From contig CAVPVK010000001.1 of NCBI GenBank assembly GCA_963709175.1, forward strand, positions 310,001-374,000: 64,000 nt of DNA, written 5' to 3'. The notes beneath the pieces are model-generated. The model was not told the DNA's origin and searched no databases. It was given only the letters and a program-made list of their open reading frames with translations. Positions within the stretch are counted from its first letter, which is position 1, and every line of letters starts with the position of its first letter. Positions 37,038 through 45,034 of this stretch are shown here, piece by piece. The position numbers and the translations under genes were made by a program. Source of the stretch: JANXQG01 sp963709175 (lineage in GTDB: Bacteria; Planctomycetota; Planctomycetia; Pirellulales; Thermoguttaceae).

Positions 37038-38195
37038 ATGCTGCCGTGGCTGATTCTCGGGTCGCTAGTTCCCAGCGCGGGCGTCTGTTGGACTGCGGCC
37101 TGGATCGTGCGGCGGCTAGGGCCGCGGCTGGGTATGGTCGATCGGCCGGGGGAACGAAAAATTCACGAAAAACCGATGCCTACGGGCGGCGGTGTAGCTA
37201 TTTGGTTGGGACTGGTCGTGCCACTTGGGGTGGGGCAGATCCTGCTCGGGATGCTGTTGGCGGGACCGCTTGCCGAAAATGCCCACAACGCACGGGGTGT
37301 GCCGGATAGAGTGGTGCAGCTTCTGATCACCTCCGGCGTGGCCCCGCATCTGCCGGGCCTTTGGCAGCAGTTTCCCAAGCTCTGGCTGCTGCTGGGCGGG
37401 GGCACGGTCTTGATGGTCTTGGGGCTAGCCGACGATCGCCGCGGGCTCGATTGGCGCGTTCGCCTGACGGCACAAATCGCCGTCGCGGCGACCATGGTCG
37501 CTTGCGGTTGGTCCGCCCGTTTGCCCTGGAATGCGCCTGGGCTGGCGTTCGTGGTAAGTGTCGTTTGGATCGTCGGGCTGGTGAATTCGTTCAACATGCT
37601 CGACAACATGGACGGGCTCTCGTCCGGAGTGGCGGCGATCGCGGCCACAATGCTGGCGGCGGCCGCGCTCCTTTCGCCGCGGCCCGACAACCATCAACCG
37701 CAACTCTTCGTGGCCGGTTTCCTTCTGCTTTTCGTGGGCTCCCTGCTGGGATTCCTCTGGCACAATCGCCCGCCCGCCCGGTTGTTCATGGGCGACGCCG
37801 GCAGCTATCTCATCGGTTACCTGCTGGCCATGGCGACGCTCACGGCGACCTTTGCCGGCGGGGGAGTGTCGACCGGCGGGTTCCCGGGGGCCTTAGCGCC
37901 GCTCTGCGTGATGGCCGTGCCGATCTACGATACGGCCAGCGTCGTCCTGATTCGCCTCCGCCAAGGACGGAGCCCCTTTGTCGGCGACAAGAGTCACTTC
38001 TCCCATCGGCTCGTCGATCTGGGTATGACGAAGTCACAGGCCGTGCTCACTGTCTATCTGGCCACGGCGACCTGCGGGCTGGGGGCCTTGTTGTTGCACG
38101 AGGTCGATACGATCGGTGCAGTCTTGATCCTGCTGCTGGTCGCCTGCACGCTATTGCTCGTGGCGGTCCTTGAGAGTGCCGGGAGAAGAGAATGA
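37038..38195 (+). CDS. Polyprenyl-phosphate sugar-1-P transferase, WecA/MraY-like
   Basis: The 385-residue membrane protein has about 10-11 hydrophobic segments. Cytoplasmic motifs fit the WecA/TagO/MraY family: KIHEKPMPTGGG, LADDRRGLDWRVRL, NSFNMLDNMDGLSSG (Asp pair) and GDAGSYLIG. The later His motif is DKSHFSHRLVDLGM rather than the usual H-x-H-H-R, but the order and spacing agree. It puts a sugar-1-phosphate onto undecaprenyl phosphate, the first step in polysaccharide or O-antigen assembly. Its stop overlaps the start of the ligase gene (ATGA), so the two are coupled. Confidence 0.85.
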   Translation: MLPWLILGSLVPSAGVCWTAAWIVRRLGPRLGMVDRPGERKIHEKPMPTGGGVAIWLGLVVPLGVGQILLGMLLAGPLAENAHNARGVPDRVVQLLITSGVAPHLPGLWQQFPKLWLLLGGGTVLMVLGLADDRRGLDWRVRLTAQIAVAATMVACGWSARLPWNAPGLAFVVSVVWIVGLVNSFNMLDNMDGLSSGVAAIAATMLAAAALLSPRPDNHQPQLFVAGFLLLFVGSLLGFLWHNRPPARLFMGDAGSYLIGYLLAMATLTATFAGGGVSTGGFPGALAPLCVMAVPIYDTASVVLIRLRQGRSPFVGDKSHFSHRLVDLGMTKSQAVLTVYLATATCGLGALLLHEVDTIGAVLILLLVACTLLLVAVLESAGRRE

Positions 38196-40324
38196 GCAGA
38201 AAGCACCCGAAAACCCGAAATCCGAACACCGCGGCGGATCAGTTCAGCGGGTGGCTGCTGGCTGGTATGACGGCCCTTCTGGTTGCCCGGCCTTGGTTCC
38301 CCAGCGAAGCGGCGGCCCAGGGCGACGGCCTGCCGCTGGTCATGCTCTGGCTGGCCCTGGCGGTCCTATGCCTGCTGGCAGGAATCGGCAACCGACGCCT
38401 CACAATTCGCTTTGGGCCTGTTGATGGCGCCGTTGCGATGTTGGTGGCATGGCAGTGCGTGGCGGCCTTGCACGCCGTGCATTATGGCAGTCCGCGACCC
38501 GCGTGGAACATGCTATGGGAATGGATCGCCTTGGGCATGGTGTTTTTCCTCGCGAGGCACCTGATTCGCAACGCTCATGACGCGCGGGCGGTAGTGGCCG
38601 CGATGATTGCCCTGGCGGCCGGCATTTCGGCCTATGGGATCTATCAATGGGCGATCGAGTTGCCGGCCCTGCAAAGACAGTTTGCCGCCGATCCGGAGGG
38701 CATGCTGCACGCTATCGGCGTGAACTATCCACCCGGCACGCCGCTCCGCGGGTTGCTGGAGAGTCGACTGAAAAATCCCGAGCCGATGGCCACGTTCGCC
38801 ATCACGAATTCGCTGGCCGCGGCCTTGGCGCCGTGGCTGGTGATGGGACTGGGCAGCGCCGCCCTTACCTGGCGTGAGCGGCGGCGAACGATCGCCTGGT
38901 TGCTCTGCCTTGCGCCGATCGGTATTTGCCTGCTGCTGACGAAGAGTCGCAGCGGATACGTGGCTGTTGTCGTCGGCGTGGTTTGCCTGGTTGCCCCGCG
39001 CTTGCGGTTTCGTCTGCGATGGGTGGCGGTGCCAGCCCTGCTTGCCGGTCTGCTGGCGGTGGCGGTGATGGTCGCCAGTTTCGGCAAATCGGCGGCGGCG
39101 ACCTCGCTGGGTTACCGCGTGCAGTACTGGCAAGCTACCCTGAAGATGATCGCCGACCGGCCGCTTTTTGGTTGTGGCCCCGGCAATTTCCAGGACGTTT
39201 ATACGCAGTACAAACTGTCGGAGGCCAGCGAAGAGGTCTGCGACCCGCACGATTTCCTCCTCGAAGTCTGGGCCACCGCCGGCACGCCCGCCCTGCTGGC
39301 GTTAATGGCCGCGCTCGGGCTTTTCGGATTCTCTGCATTCCACCCTCGCGAGAACCAGGAAGTCCTTTCGCCGCTTCTAAATCCCAGCCTGCCGCGGGCA
39401 TGGTGGTTCGTCCTCGGCGGCCTGATAGGCGGATTCCTCTTGGCGGCCCTCATGCTCTTGGGCCAGATCGTCTCTGCCCCGCCCAGCCCGATGGCAATTG
39501 TCATCGGGCTGCCCGTGGCCGTGTTGTGCATGTGCTTGTTGGTCCCCTGGGTCCGCGACGGCGGCTTTCCGCCGGCCATAATAGCAGGCGTCGCCGTGTT
39601 GCTGGTAGATCTCTTGACGACCGGCGGCATCGGCATGCCCTCGATCGCCCAGTCGTTGTGGCTCCTGCTGGCCCTGGGCTGTGTCGCCGGGTGGACTTGG
39701 CAGGCGCCGCGGTTCGTGGTTGCCATGTTGCTGGCGATTGCCGTTGGGCTCATGGCCGTCTGCTACCAGACCTCCTACGCACGGGTGTTGGCCTGCCAGA
39801 GTCACCTCCGAGTGGCCCGCGCCGAGTATCTCGACGATCACCGGCAAGCGGCCCGCGAACTTGCAGAGCGAGCAGTGGCTGCCGATCCGCTTTCGTCCGA
39901 TGCCCATGCCTTCCTGGCCGAGCTTTGCCTCGACGCCTGGCTGGCCGATCTTCAACCGGCCGATTTTGACGCATTTGCACGCGAGGACGCCCTCGCCCGG
40001 CGGACGGCTCCACAGGCCGCGCCCATCTGGCGGAGTTCGGCCGAACGCTACCGTCGGGCATTTTTGAAGACCGACGCCTCGGGTCGAAACTTGCAGCCGG
40101 AGGCGATCCACCAAGCCGTCGCGATTGCCCGATGGACGACCGTGCTGTATCCCGGCAATCCGGTCGATCACGCGGCTTTGGCCTTGATCTATCAGCTATC
40201 GGGCGACGAGGCGGCCTATCGTCGCGAGGCGCGGGCCGCCTTGGAGCTCGACCGCAGCATGCCCCATGAAGATAAGAAACTGCCCGACGCGGTGCGGAAA
40301 AAGCTGGAGGTTCTATCGCTTTAA
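38192..40324 (+). CDS. O-antigen ligase/polymerase-like membrane protein with TPR-like tail
   Basis: A 710-residue protein with about 10-12 membrane segments and a Wzy_C-type region: MKMIADRPLFGCGPGNFQDVY and CDPHDFLLEVWATAGTPAL are typical of O-antigen ligase relatives. The last 180 residues are soluble with TPR-like helices (YRRAFLKTDASGRNLQPEAIHQAVAIARWTTVLYPGN). It would link or polymerise lipid-carried glycans at the outer face of the inner membrane. Translation is coupled to the upstream WecA-like gene through a 4-base overlap. Confidence 0.8.
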   Translation: MSRKHPKTRNPNTAADQFSGWLLAGMTALLVARPWFPSEAAAQGDGLPLVMLWLALAVLCLLAGIGNRRLTIRFGPVDGAVAMLVAWQCVAALHAVHYGSPRPAWNMLWEWIALGMVFFLARHLIRNAHDARAVVAAMIALAAGISAYGIYQWAIELPALQRQFAADPEGMLHAIGVNYPPGTPLRGLLESRLKNPEPMATFAITNSLAAALAPWLVMGLGSAALTWRERRRTIAWLLCLAPIGICLLLTKSRSGYVAVVVGVVCLVAPRLRFRLRWVAVPALLAGLLAVAVMVASFGKSAAATSLGYRVQYWQATLKMIADRPLFGCGPGNFQDVYTQYKLSEASEEVCDPHDFLLEVWATAGTPALLALMAALGLFGFSAFHPRENQEVLSPLLNPSLPRAWWFVLGGLIGGFLLAALMLLGQIVSAPPSPMAIVIGLPVAVLCMCLLVPWVRDGGFPPAIIAGVAVLLVDLLTTGGIGMPSIAQSLWLLLALGCVAGWTWQAPRFVVAMLLAIAVGLMAVCYQTSYARVLACQSHLRVARAEYLDDHRQAARELAERAVAADPLSSDAHAFLAELCLDAWLADLQPADFDAFAREDALARRTAPQAAPIWRSSAERYRRAFLKTDASGRNLQPEAIHQAVAIARWTTVLYPGNPVDHAALALIYQLSGDEAAYRREARAALELDRSMPHEDKKLPDAVRKKLEVLSL

Positions 40325-40534
40325 TCAGTTCCGGCGATAAGGTACGAAGCAGGAGGCGGCAATTGCGAACGCAGCGAACGAGTCCAGTGCTTAAGACGCG
40401 CACACCATTTGCTGCGCCATCTGCTCGGCTCGTTCTATCGTGGTCGCATTCTGACGAGAGTTCTTCGGCACAAGTCTCGAAGTATCAGCCACTTACTCAC
40501 TGCGTGAGAAGTTGGGATTTTTCGCAGCGATGCA

Positions 40535-40551
40535 TTGGCACGCCGCGTGCT
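40535..40551 (+). promoter_or_regulatory. Sigma-54 (-24/-12) promoter of a short transcript
   Basis: TTGGCACGCCGCGTGCTTT has GG at 40537-40538 and GC at 40549-40550, the exact 12-base register required by RpoN; the only mismatch in the -12 box is GTGC for TTGC. The start is expected near 40561. Downstream lie a hairpin, an RBS, a 29-codon ORF and a terminator. Confidence 0.6.
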
Positions 40552-40578
40552 TTCCCCTCTGGACGACGACGAGACCTA

Positions 40579-40599
40579 GCCGGACGACCGACGTCCGGC
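40579..40599 (+). promoter_or_regulatory. Hairpin in the leader of the short sigma-54 transcript
   Basis: GCCGGACG/CGTCCGGC form a perfect 8-bp stem with loop ACCGA, about 20-40 bases after the expected transcript start. It could protect the 5' end or be part of a regulatory RNA. Confidence 0.4.
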
Positions 40600-40654
40600 A
40601 GACCAAGTGAGGTTGGTTGTGATTGGACGGACTGCAAACAACGGAGGGCAAATC

Positions 40655-40744
40655 ATGCAAGATCCGCCGAGTGATTTGGCGGGAGGGGCGGCACAGCTGC
40701 CTCTCCCTCCGTGTTGTCTTGAGTATATATTCATTCACCCCTAA
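40655..40744 (+). CDS. Possible 29-residue peptide ORF in a sigma-54 transcript
   Basis: ATG at 40655 follows CGGAGGG by 4 bases, a good ribosome site, and the ORF ends TAA at 40742-40744. The peptide starts MQDPPSDLAGGAAQLP, then LPPCCLEYIFIHP; it contains two adjacent Cys and an aromatic end and has no clear signal peptide. A strong terminator begins 7 bases after the stop, so the whole unit (promoter near 40535 to terminator at 40780) is very compact. It may be a regulatory peptide, a leader, or noncoding RNA with an incidental ORF. I could not search for homologues. Confidence 0.4.
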   Translation: MQDPPSDLAGGAAQLPLPPCCLEYIFIHP

Positions 40745-40750
40745 CCACGA

Positions 40751-40780
40751 GGACCCCGCTTCCCCGGCGGGGTTCTTTTT
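40751..40780 (+). terminator. Intrinsic terminator of the short sigma-54 transcript
   Basis: GGACCCCGC (40751-40759) pairs with GCGGGGTTC (40767-40775), one G-U pair, and is followed by five T (40776-40780). Confidence 0.75.
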
Positions 40781-40852
40781 GCGCACCCAGCGGGAAGGAC
40801 ATGGATGTCCACCCCGTGTGTTGCATTGTCACGGGTAAGGTTTAACATCGTC

Positions 40853-40917
40853 GTTTAGCCCGGCGCCGACCGCGACGGAGAGCCGTCATCCCCGTCGCCG
40901 TTGGCTCCGGGCTAAAC
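40853..40917. repeat. Two-stem GTTTAGCCCGG palindrome
   Basis: Outer arms GTTTAGCCCGG (40853-40863) and CCGGGCTAAAC (40907-40917) enclose a second pair GCGACGG/CCGTCGC (40872-40878, 40892-40898). It looks like a dispersed repeat just upstream of the response regulator gene. Confidence 0.6.
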
Positions 40918-40966
40918 AAGAATTTTCCGACCGTGCGCAGAATAACGTCCATCCCGCGGAGAAACT

Positions 40967-41431
40967 ATGCGGCAAAGCACTTTCGGCAGATCGATCGTGG
41001 GCAGGGCCATGGAGATCCTCTTGATCGAGGACGACCTGGACGACGCCAGCGCGGCCCTGAAAATCCTCGATCGCGGCCACGTCCGCTGTCGGGTGAGCCT
41101 GGTCCGCGACGGCGACGAGGCGCTGGCCTTTCTGCACCGGCAAGGTATTTTCGCCAGGGCGCCGCGGCCCGATCTGATTCTCTTGGACACGCAGTTGCCC
41201 AAACGAAGCGGCTGCGCAGTCCTCAAGGAGATCCACGAGGAGGAGGATTTGCGAGTCATTCCCGTGGTAGTGATGAGCGCGGCCGAGGCCTGTCGGGATC
41301 TACTGAACGGGGCATGCTTTTCGGTGGTCGACTTCATGCCCAAGCCGCTGGACGCCGAGCGTTTTGTCGCTATGGTGAAGTCGCTGCACTATTCCGTTTT
41401 GACCGAGCTGGTCGCCGAGTCGATGGTTTGA
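40967..41431 (+). CDS. Single-domain response regulator (Rcp1-like)
   Basis: The 154-residue protein has one receiver domain and no output domain. The acidic pocket is IEDDLDDA, the phosphorylation site is LILLDTQLP and the conserved Lys is in MPKPLDAE; the spacing is typical of Rcp1/CheY-like proteins with an extra insert. The start at 40967 follows GCGGAGAAACT, a fair ribosome site; ATG at 41009 (MEILLIEDD) would give the normal family start. It could pass a signal to the nearby kinase or polysaccharide genes. The GTCAGCC palindrome lies just after its stop. Confidence 0.85.
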   Translation: MRQSTFGRSIVGRAMEILLIEDDLDDASAALKILDRGHVRCRVSLVRDGDEALAFLHRQGIFARAPRPDLILLDTQLPKRSGCAVLKEIHEEEDLRVIPVVVMSAAEACRDLLNGACFSVVDFMPKPLDAERFVAMVKSLHYSVLTELVAESMV

Positions 41432-41440
41432 CGGCAGTTC

Positions 41441-41516
41441 GTCAGCCCGACCATGCGTACATGGTGCCCGAAGTTGACAGTCCGATGGTCGCCAGAGTCA
41501 ACCTGGAAAGGCTGAC
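41441..41516. repeat. REP-like palindrome, copy 2 (degenerate)
   Basis: GTCAGCC (41441-41447) and GGCTGAC (41510-41516) bound an imperfect hairpin. CCTGGAAAGGCTGAC at 41502-41516 is the exact reverse complement of the 15-base core found at 33016-33030 and 49721-49735. Confidence 0.6.
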
Positions 41517-41526
41517 GCACAGCAGA

Positions 41527-42219
41527 TCAGTAGGCCCCCTTGCAGGTCAGGATCTTCAACGGCGTCCGCCAGAGTAACTCCAGGTCGGTCTTCAGACTTT
41601 GGTTCCGCACATACCAGATGTCCATCCGCGACCATTCCTCGAAGCCGACATCGCTGCGGCCGCTGACCTGCCAGAGACACGTCAGGCCGGGCTTAACCGC
41701 CAGGCGGCGAAGTTGCCAAGGGGCGAAGCGTTCCACCTCGCGGACGTCCAGCGGACGCGGTCCGACCAGCGACATCTGGCCCAGTAGCACGTGAAACAAC
41801 TGCGGTGTCTCGTCCAGGCTTGTCTTCCGCAGGATGCGGCCCAGCCCGGTGATCCGCGGATCGCGACGATTCTTGAACACCGGGCCCGCGCTCTCGTTGG
41901 CGACCATGCCTTTGAGCTTGTCCGCGTCCAACCGCATCGTGCGGAACTTGCACATGAGAAAGGTCTTGCCACGGTAGCCCGCTCGCCGCTGCCAGAATAG
42001 GGGCTTGCCGCGGGTGGTGACGGTCAGCACCGCCAGCAGCGTCAGTAACACCGGCGAGAGGACGAGGATCAAGGCCAACGACCCGAAGATGTCCAACAGC
42101 CGCTTGCATGCCAGAAAGGCGGCCGAGCGATTGCCCTCGGCCGGAACTACGGGCAGACCGGCCAGGAGATTCCGCCTTACCAACGAGACGGGAATCGGCA
42201 GCGTGTTCATCTGGATCAT
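41527..42219 (-). CDS. Initiating sugar transferase (exopolysaccharide)
   Basis: The 230-residue protein from ATG 42219 has a single membrane segment (FGSLALILVLSPVLLTLLAVLTV) and a bacterial sugar transferase domain. Typical pieces are KRLLDIFGS, LFWQRRAGYRGKTFLMCKFRTM, LGRILRKTSLDETPQLFHVLLGQMSLVGPRPLDVREV and KPGLTCLWQVSGRSDV. It transfers a hexose-1-phosphate onto undecaprenyl phosphate to start exopolysaccharide assembly. GAGGAAC before the ATG serves as ribosome site. It is antiparallel to the flanking ligase-like genes, so it is a separate unit. Confidence 0.9.
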   Translation of the reverse strand: MIQMNTLPIPVSLVRRNLLAGLPVVPAEGNRSAAFLACKRLLDIFGSLALILVLSPVLLTLLAVLTVTTRGKPLFWQRRAGYRGKTFLMCKFRTMRLDADKLKGMVANESAGPVFKNRRDPRITGLGRILRKTSLDETPQLFHVLLGQMSLVGPRPLDVREVERFAPWQLRRLAVKPGLTCLWQVSGRSDVGFEEWSRMDIWYVRNQSLKTDLELLWRTPLKILTCKGAY

Positions 42220-42505
42220 TGTTGAAGTTCCTCGGGCGTTCGGGATGGAGTCGAGCGAGGCATTGAGCAATCCGCGCACCAAGGGTCGCTTAAAGAGCCT
42301 GCAGGGCCGCATTATCTGCATAACCGTTGCTATCTAACCGAAAACCATGTCGAGAATGCAGAGCGCCTGGCTCCTTGCGTTTCCGAATGGCAACGCCCGC
42401 GTGAAGAAAAGCAACGTTGCAATCCTGGAAGACCCATAAGATCGATAAGACTTATGGGACCGCTGAGACGCAAGTCCCGGGACCTAACATGGCGTATCCT
42501 TCCCT

Positions 42506-43857
42506 ATGGAACTTCTTGTCGCCATCGCCGCCGTCTGCGCGCTGGTTTGGGCCGGCGTTATATTGCTCCGCGGTGGTCCGCTGGCTGGATGCCTGCTGTT
42601 CATGGCGGTGGCGACCTGCTTCAGCGCCGATTTTCTAAGCTTCAACGCCGGCGCGATGCGGCTGACGATCGATCGCCTGTTCTGGGTCGGTTTGATGCTG
42701 CTCTACCTGGTTTGGCGGCAACGAGGGTGGTCCGAGCCCAAACCGTGGCACACCGCCGACATCTTCGTCCTGGCCCTGGTAACGTATCTGGCCGTGAGAA
42801 CCGCGCTGACTGATCCGCACGGTACGGGCTTGACCCCTGTGGTGAACCTGGCCTTATGGTACGTCATGCCCTTGGGCATCTACTGGATCGCGCGGCAATC
42901 GCGCATCGATCGTCCGCAAAGCTCCGTCATTTTCGCCTGCCTGGCGGTGTTCGGCGTCTACCTGGCGGTGACGGTGATCGCCGAGCGGTTCGAGCTTTAC
43001 GGACTGGTCTACCCTCGGTATATCGTGACTTCGATGCAAGACAAGTCGGCTGAGTTCGTCGGCCGGGGCGCGGCCCCCTGCTGCATCCGATGGTCACCGG
43101 CATTCAAATTGTGGTCTGCCTTAGCGCATTGCTGATGCTCTGGACCCGCGCGGAACGACTTGGACGCTGTTGCGTGCTGGCGGCAATGCCCCTGTTCGCC
43201 CTGGCCGTCTACAGCACGATGACGCGCAGCGTCTGGATGGGCGCCGGTTTGGGGCTGGCAGTAATGGTAGCCTTGACCATACCACCCAAGTGGCGATTGC
43301 CGGTGATGGGAGTCGCAGTCTTGCTGGCCGGCGCCTGGACAGCGGCGAACTGGGAGGAGCTTGTGGCCTTCAAGCGCGACAAGAACCTTACGGCGCGGGA
43401 AACCGCCGATTCAGTGACCCTGCGACCGGTGATGGCCCGCGTCGCCTGGCTAATGGTCCTCGACCGTCCCCTTTGGGGCTGCGGATTCGATCAGTATATG
43501 CCCGAACACGAGAATTACCTTGCCGACCGATCGAGCGAACTGGTGCTGGAGAAATGCCGCCCCTACGTGCCGCATAATTTGTTTCTCGGGATTGTCACTG
43601 AGACAGGACTGGTCGGGCTAGGGCTCTTCTCGGCTTTGCTGGCGGCCTGGGGCCGCGACGCCTGGGTATTATGGCGTCGCGCCGAGTCGCCATTGTGGGC
43701 GCGGCAACATGGGTTGTTCTTCCTCGCTTTGCTTGCGGCATACCTGGTTAACGGCATGTTCCATCATATTGCCATGATTTCCATGTCGAATATTCTCCTC
43801 TTCTTTGCCGCTGGCGTAAACCGCAGCATAGCCGCCAAGACCTGTGCGGGCCCCTGA
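42506..43857 (+). CDS. Second O-antigen ligase-like protein, frameshifted near 43069
   Basis: The first frame (to 43135) gives membrane segments from MELLVAIAAVCALVW to TSMQDKSAEFVGRG. The second continues with GPLLHPMVTGIQIVVCLSALLML and later MVLDRPLWGCGFDQYMPEHENYL and CRPYVPHNLFLGIVTETGLVGLGLF, the Wzy_C-type signature. One C is missing in a GC-rich run near 43069, restoring GRGRGPLLHPM. Corrected length is about 450 residues with about 10 membrane segments. It would polymerise or ligate lipid-linked glycan repeats. It lies opposite the initiating transferase. Confidence 0.8.
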
Positions 43858-43860
43858 CGT

Positions 43861-43876
43861 TGGCACGCCTCTTGCA
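43861..43876 (+). promoter_or_regulatory. Sigma-54 (-24/-12) promoter
   Basis: TGGCACGCCTCTTGCA is a full match to the RpoN consensus (TGGCAC, N5, TTGCA), with GG at 43862-43863 and GC at 43874-43875. It starts 3 bases after the ligase-like gene and leads into the gene at 44059. Confidence 0.75.
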
Positions 43877-43882
43877 TTGTGA

Positions 43883-43906
43883 TGGCGTTTGACAATGCAA
43901 ACGCCA
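43883..43906 (+). promoter_or_regulatory. Perfect 9-bp palindrome at the sigma-54 start site
   Basis: TGGCGTTTG (43883-43891) and CAAACGCCA (43898-43906) form a perfect inverted repeat with loop ACAATG. The transcript start is expected near 43887, inside it. It could be an operator or a 5' hairpin. Confidence 0.55.
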
Positions 43907-44058
43907 GAACACGGCCGCATTGGTCTGTCTAGGATGGACTTCGTGGTCGAAGCGAAATCATCGTGCCTTGGCGGCGACCAGCGAAGGACGTGTGGAAGGC
44001 GGAGTCCACTTCTATACCATTGAACAACAGGCACGAGCACGAAAGAGGAGAAGAAGAC

Positions 44059-44904
44059 ATGGGTGATCATATCACGAGAATCATGGCCTGTGCGGCCCTG
44101 GCAGCGGGATTAACTCTACCGGTCAGTGCGGAGGCCCAATTGATCGGCCCCCGAGTTGCGCCGGCGCCGGCCCCGCCTCCCGTACCCGCCCCGACCCCCG
44201 ACTTGCCGACTCCCCCCGCCTCGCCGGCTGCGCCAGTCGTAGGGACGCAGGCCCCCGGCGACGCAGAGATTATTCATGGACGGGACCTCATTGGTATGCA
44301 GATTTGGGGTCCGGCCCATCAACAGGTAGGAACCGTTGAAGACTTTGTGATCGATTCGCAAGGGGATTGCCCGTTGATGTATCTCGCTGTTGCTCCGCAA
44401 ATTGCTGGTTGGAGCGAGGGCTATGTGGTCGTGCCCTTCAACGCCTTCCAGGTGGGATTCGATCCAGCGCTACGTCGCGACTTTTTCACCTTGAACATGG
44501 GGATCGATGTCTTCCGGCGTGCGCCCCACGTTACGGTCGATCGCTGGAAGACGCTTCGCGACCCACAGTTTTTTGCCAACTCCCGGCAATTCTACGGCCG
44601 GGTGGAGCGGAGCGCCGCGCGGCCGGAGATCCGCGGCCCCGAGGATCGCCCCCGGTTGGCCCCTGAGAGCCGTCCCGGCGAGCCTTCGCCGCGAGGTGTG
44701 CAACCGCCTCCAGCGCGCGAAGACGAACGGCACTCGCCGCCCGAACGGCAGCAGCCGCAGAAGGGGCCTGCCGCGGACGCGCCGCGGCCTGCCACAACGG
44801 CCCCGCCAGCGGAGCGAGCGCCTGAGGCTGCTCGAGCCGCTGAGCACCCGCAAGCACCTCGTCAAGCACCGGCCCCAGAGCGGGATCGCGAGCATAACAA
44901 ATAA
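44059..44904 (+). CDS. Exported PRC-barrel protein with Pro-rich regions
   Basis: The 281-residue protein starts at ATG 44059 with GAGGAG just upstream. A signal peptide (MGDHITRIMACAALAAGLTLPVSA) is followed by a Pro-rich stretch, a PRC-barrel (GRDLIGMQIWGPAHQQVGTVEDFVIDSQGDCPLMYLAVAPQIAGWSEGYVVVPFNAFQV) and a long Pro/Arg/Glu tail. It parallels the protein at 23826. The perfect sigma-54 promoter 190 bases upstream and the polysaccharide neighbours suggest an envelope role. Its biochemical activity is unknown. Confidence 0.8.
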   Translation: MGDHITRIMACAALAAGLTLPVSAEAQLIGPRVAPAPAPPPVPAPTPDLPTPPASPAAPVVGTQAPGDAEIIHGRDLIGMQIWGPAHQQVGTVEDFVIDSQGDCPLMYLAVAPQIAGWSEGYVVVPFNAFQVGFDPALRRDFFTLNMGIDVFRRAPHVTVDRWKTLRDPQFFANSRQFYGRVERSAARPEIRGPEDRPRLAPESRPGEPSPRGVQPPPAREDERHSPPERQQPQKGPAADAPRPATTAPPAERAPEAARAAEHPQAPRQAPAPERDREHNK

Positions 44905-45034
44905 TCCTCATCCCTAGAGACTCTGGTGCCGAAATCAAGCTACGGATTGCTATTGCCAAAGCCCGATCAGGGGCTGCGCAAAACCCGCATTTTGCCAGAA
45001 CCTGCAAGACACCAGAACCTCAGGGGAGTGGGTT

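Larger units (their letters stand above)
40325..40966. other. Noncoding-looking region between ligase and response regulator
   Basis: This 640-base stretch contains the sigma-54 promoter, the leader hairpin, a possible 29-codon ORF, a terminator and a two-stem palindrome, all listed individually. The first 200 bases (40325-40530) show nothing I can name. Confidence 0.5.

Noticed and set aside
43934..44023. 29-codon ORF in the leader of the second sigma-54 transcript
   Set aside because: Its length equals that of the ORF at 40655, but the ribosome site is poor and the peptides are unrelated.
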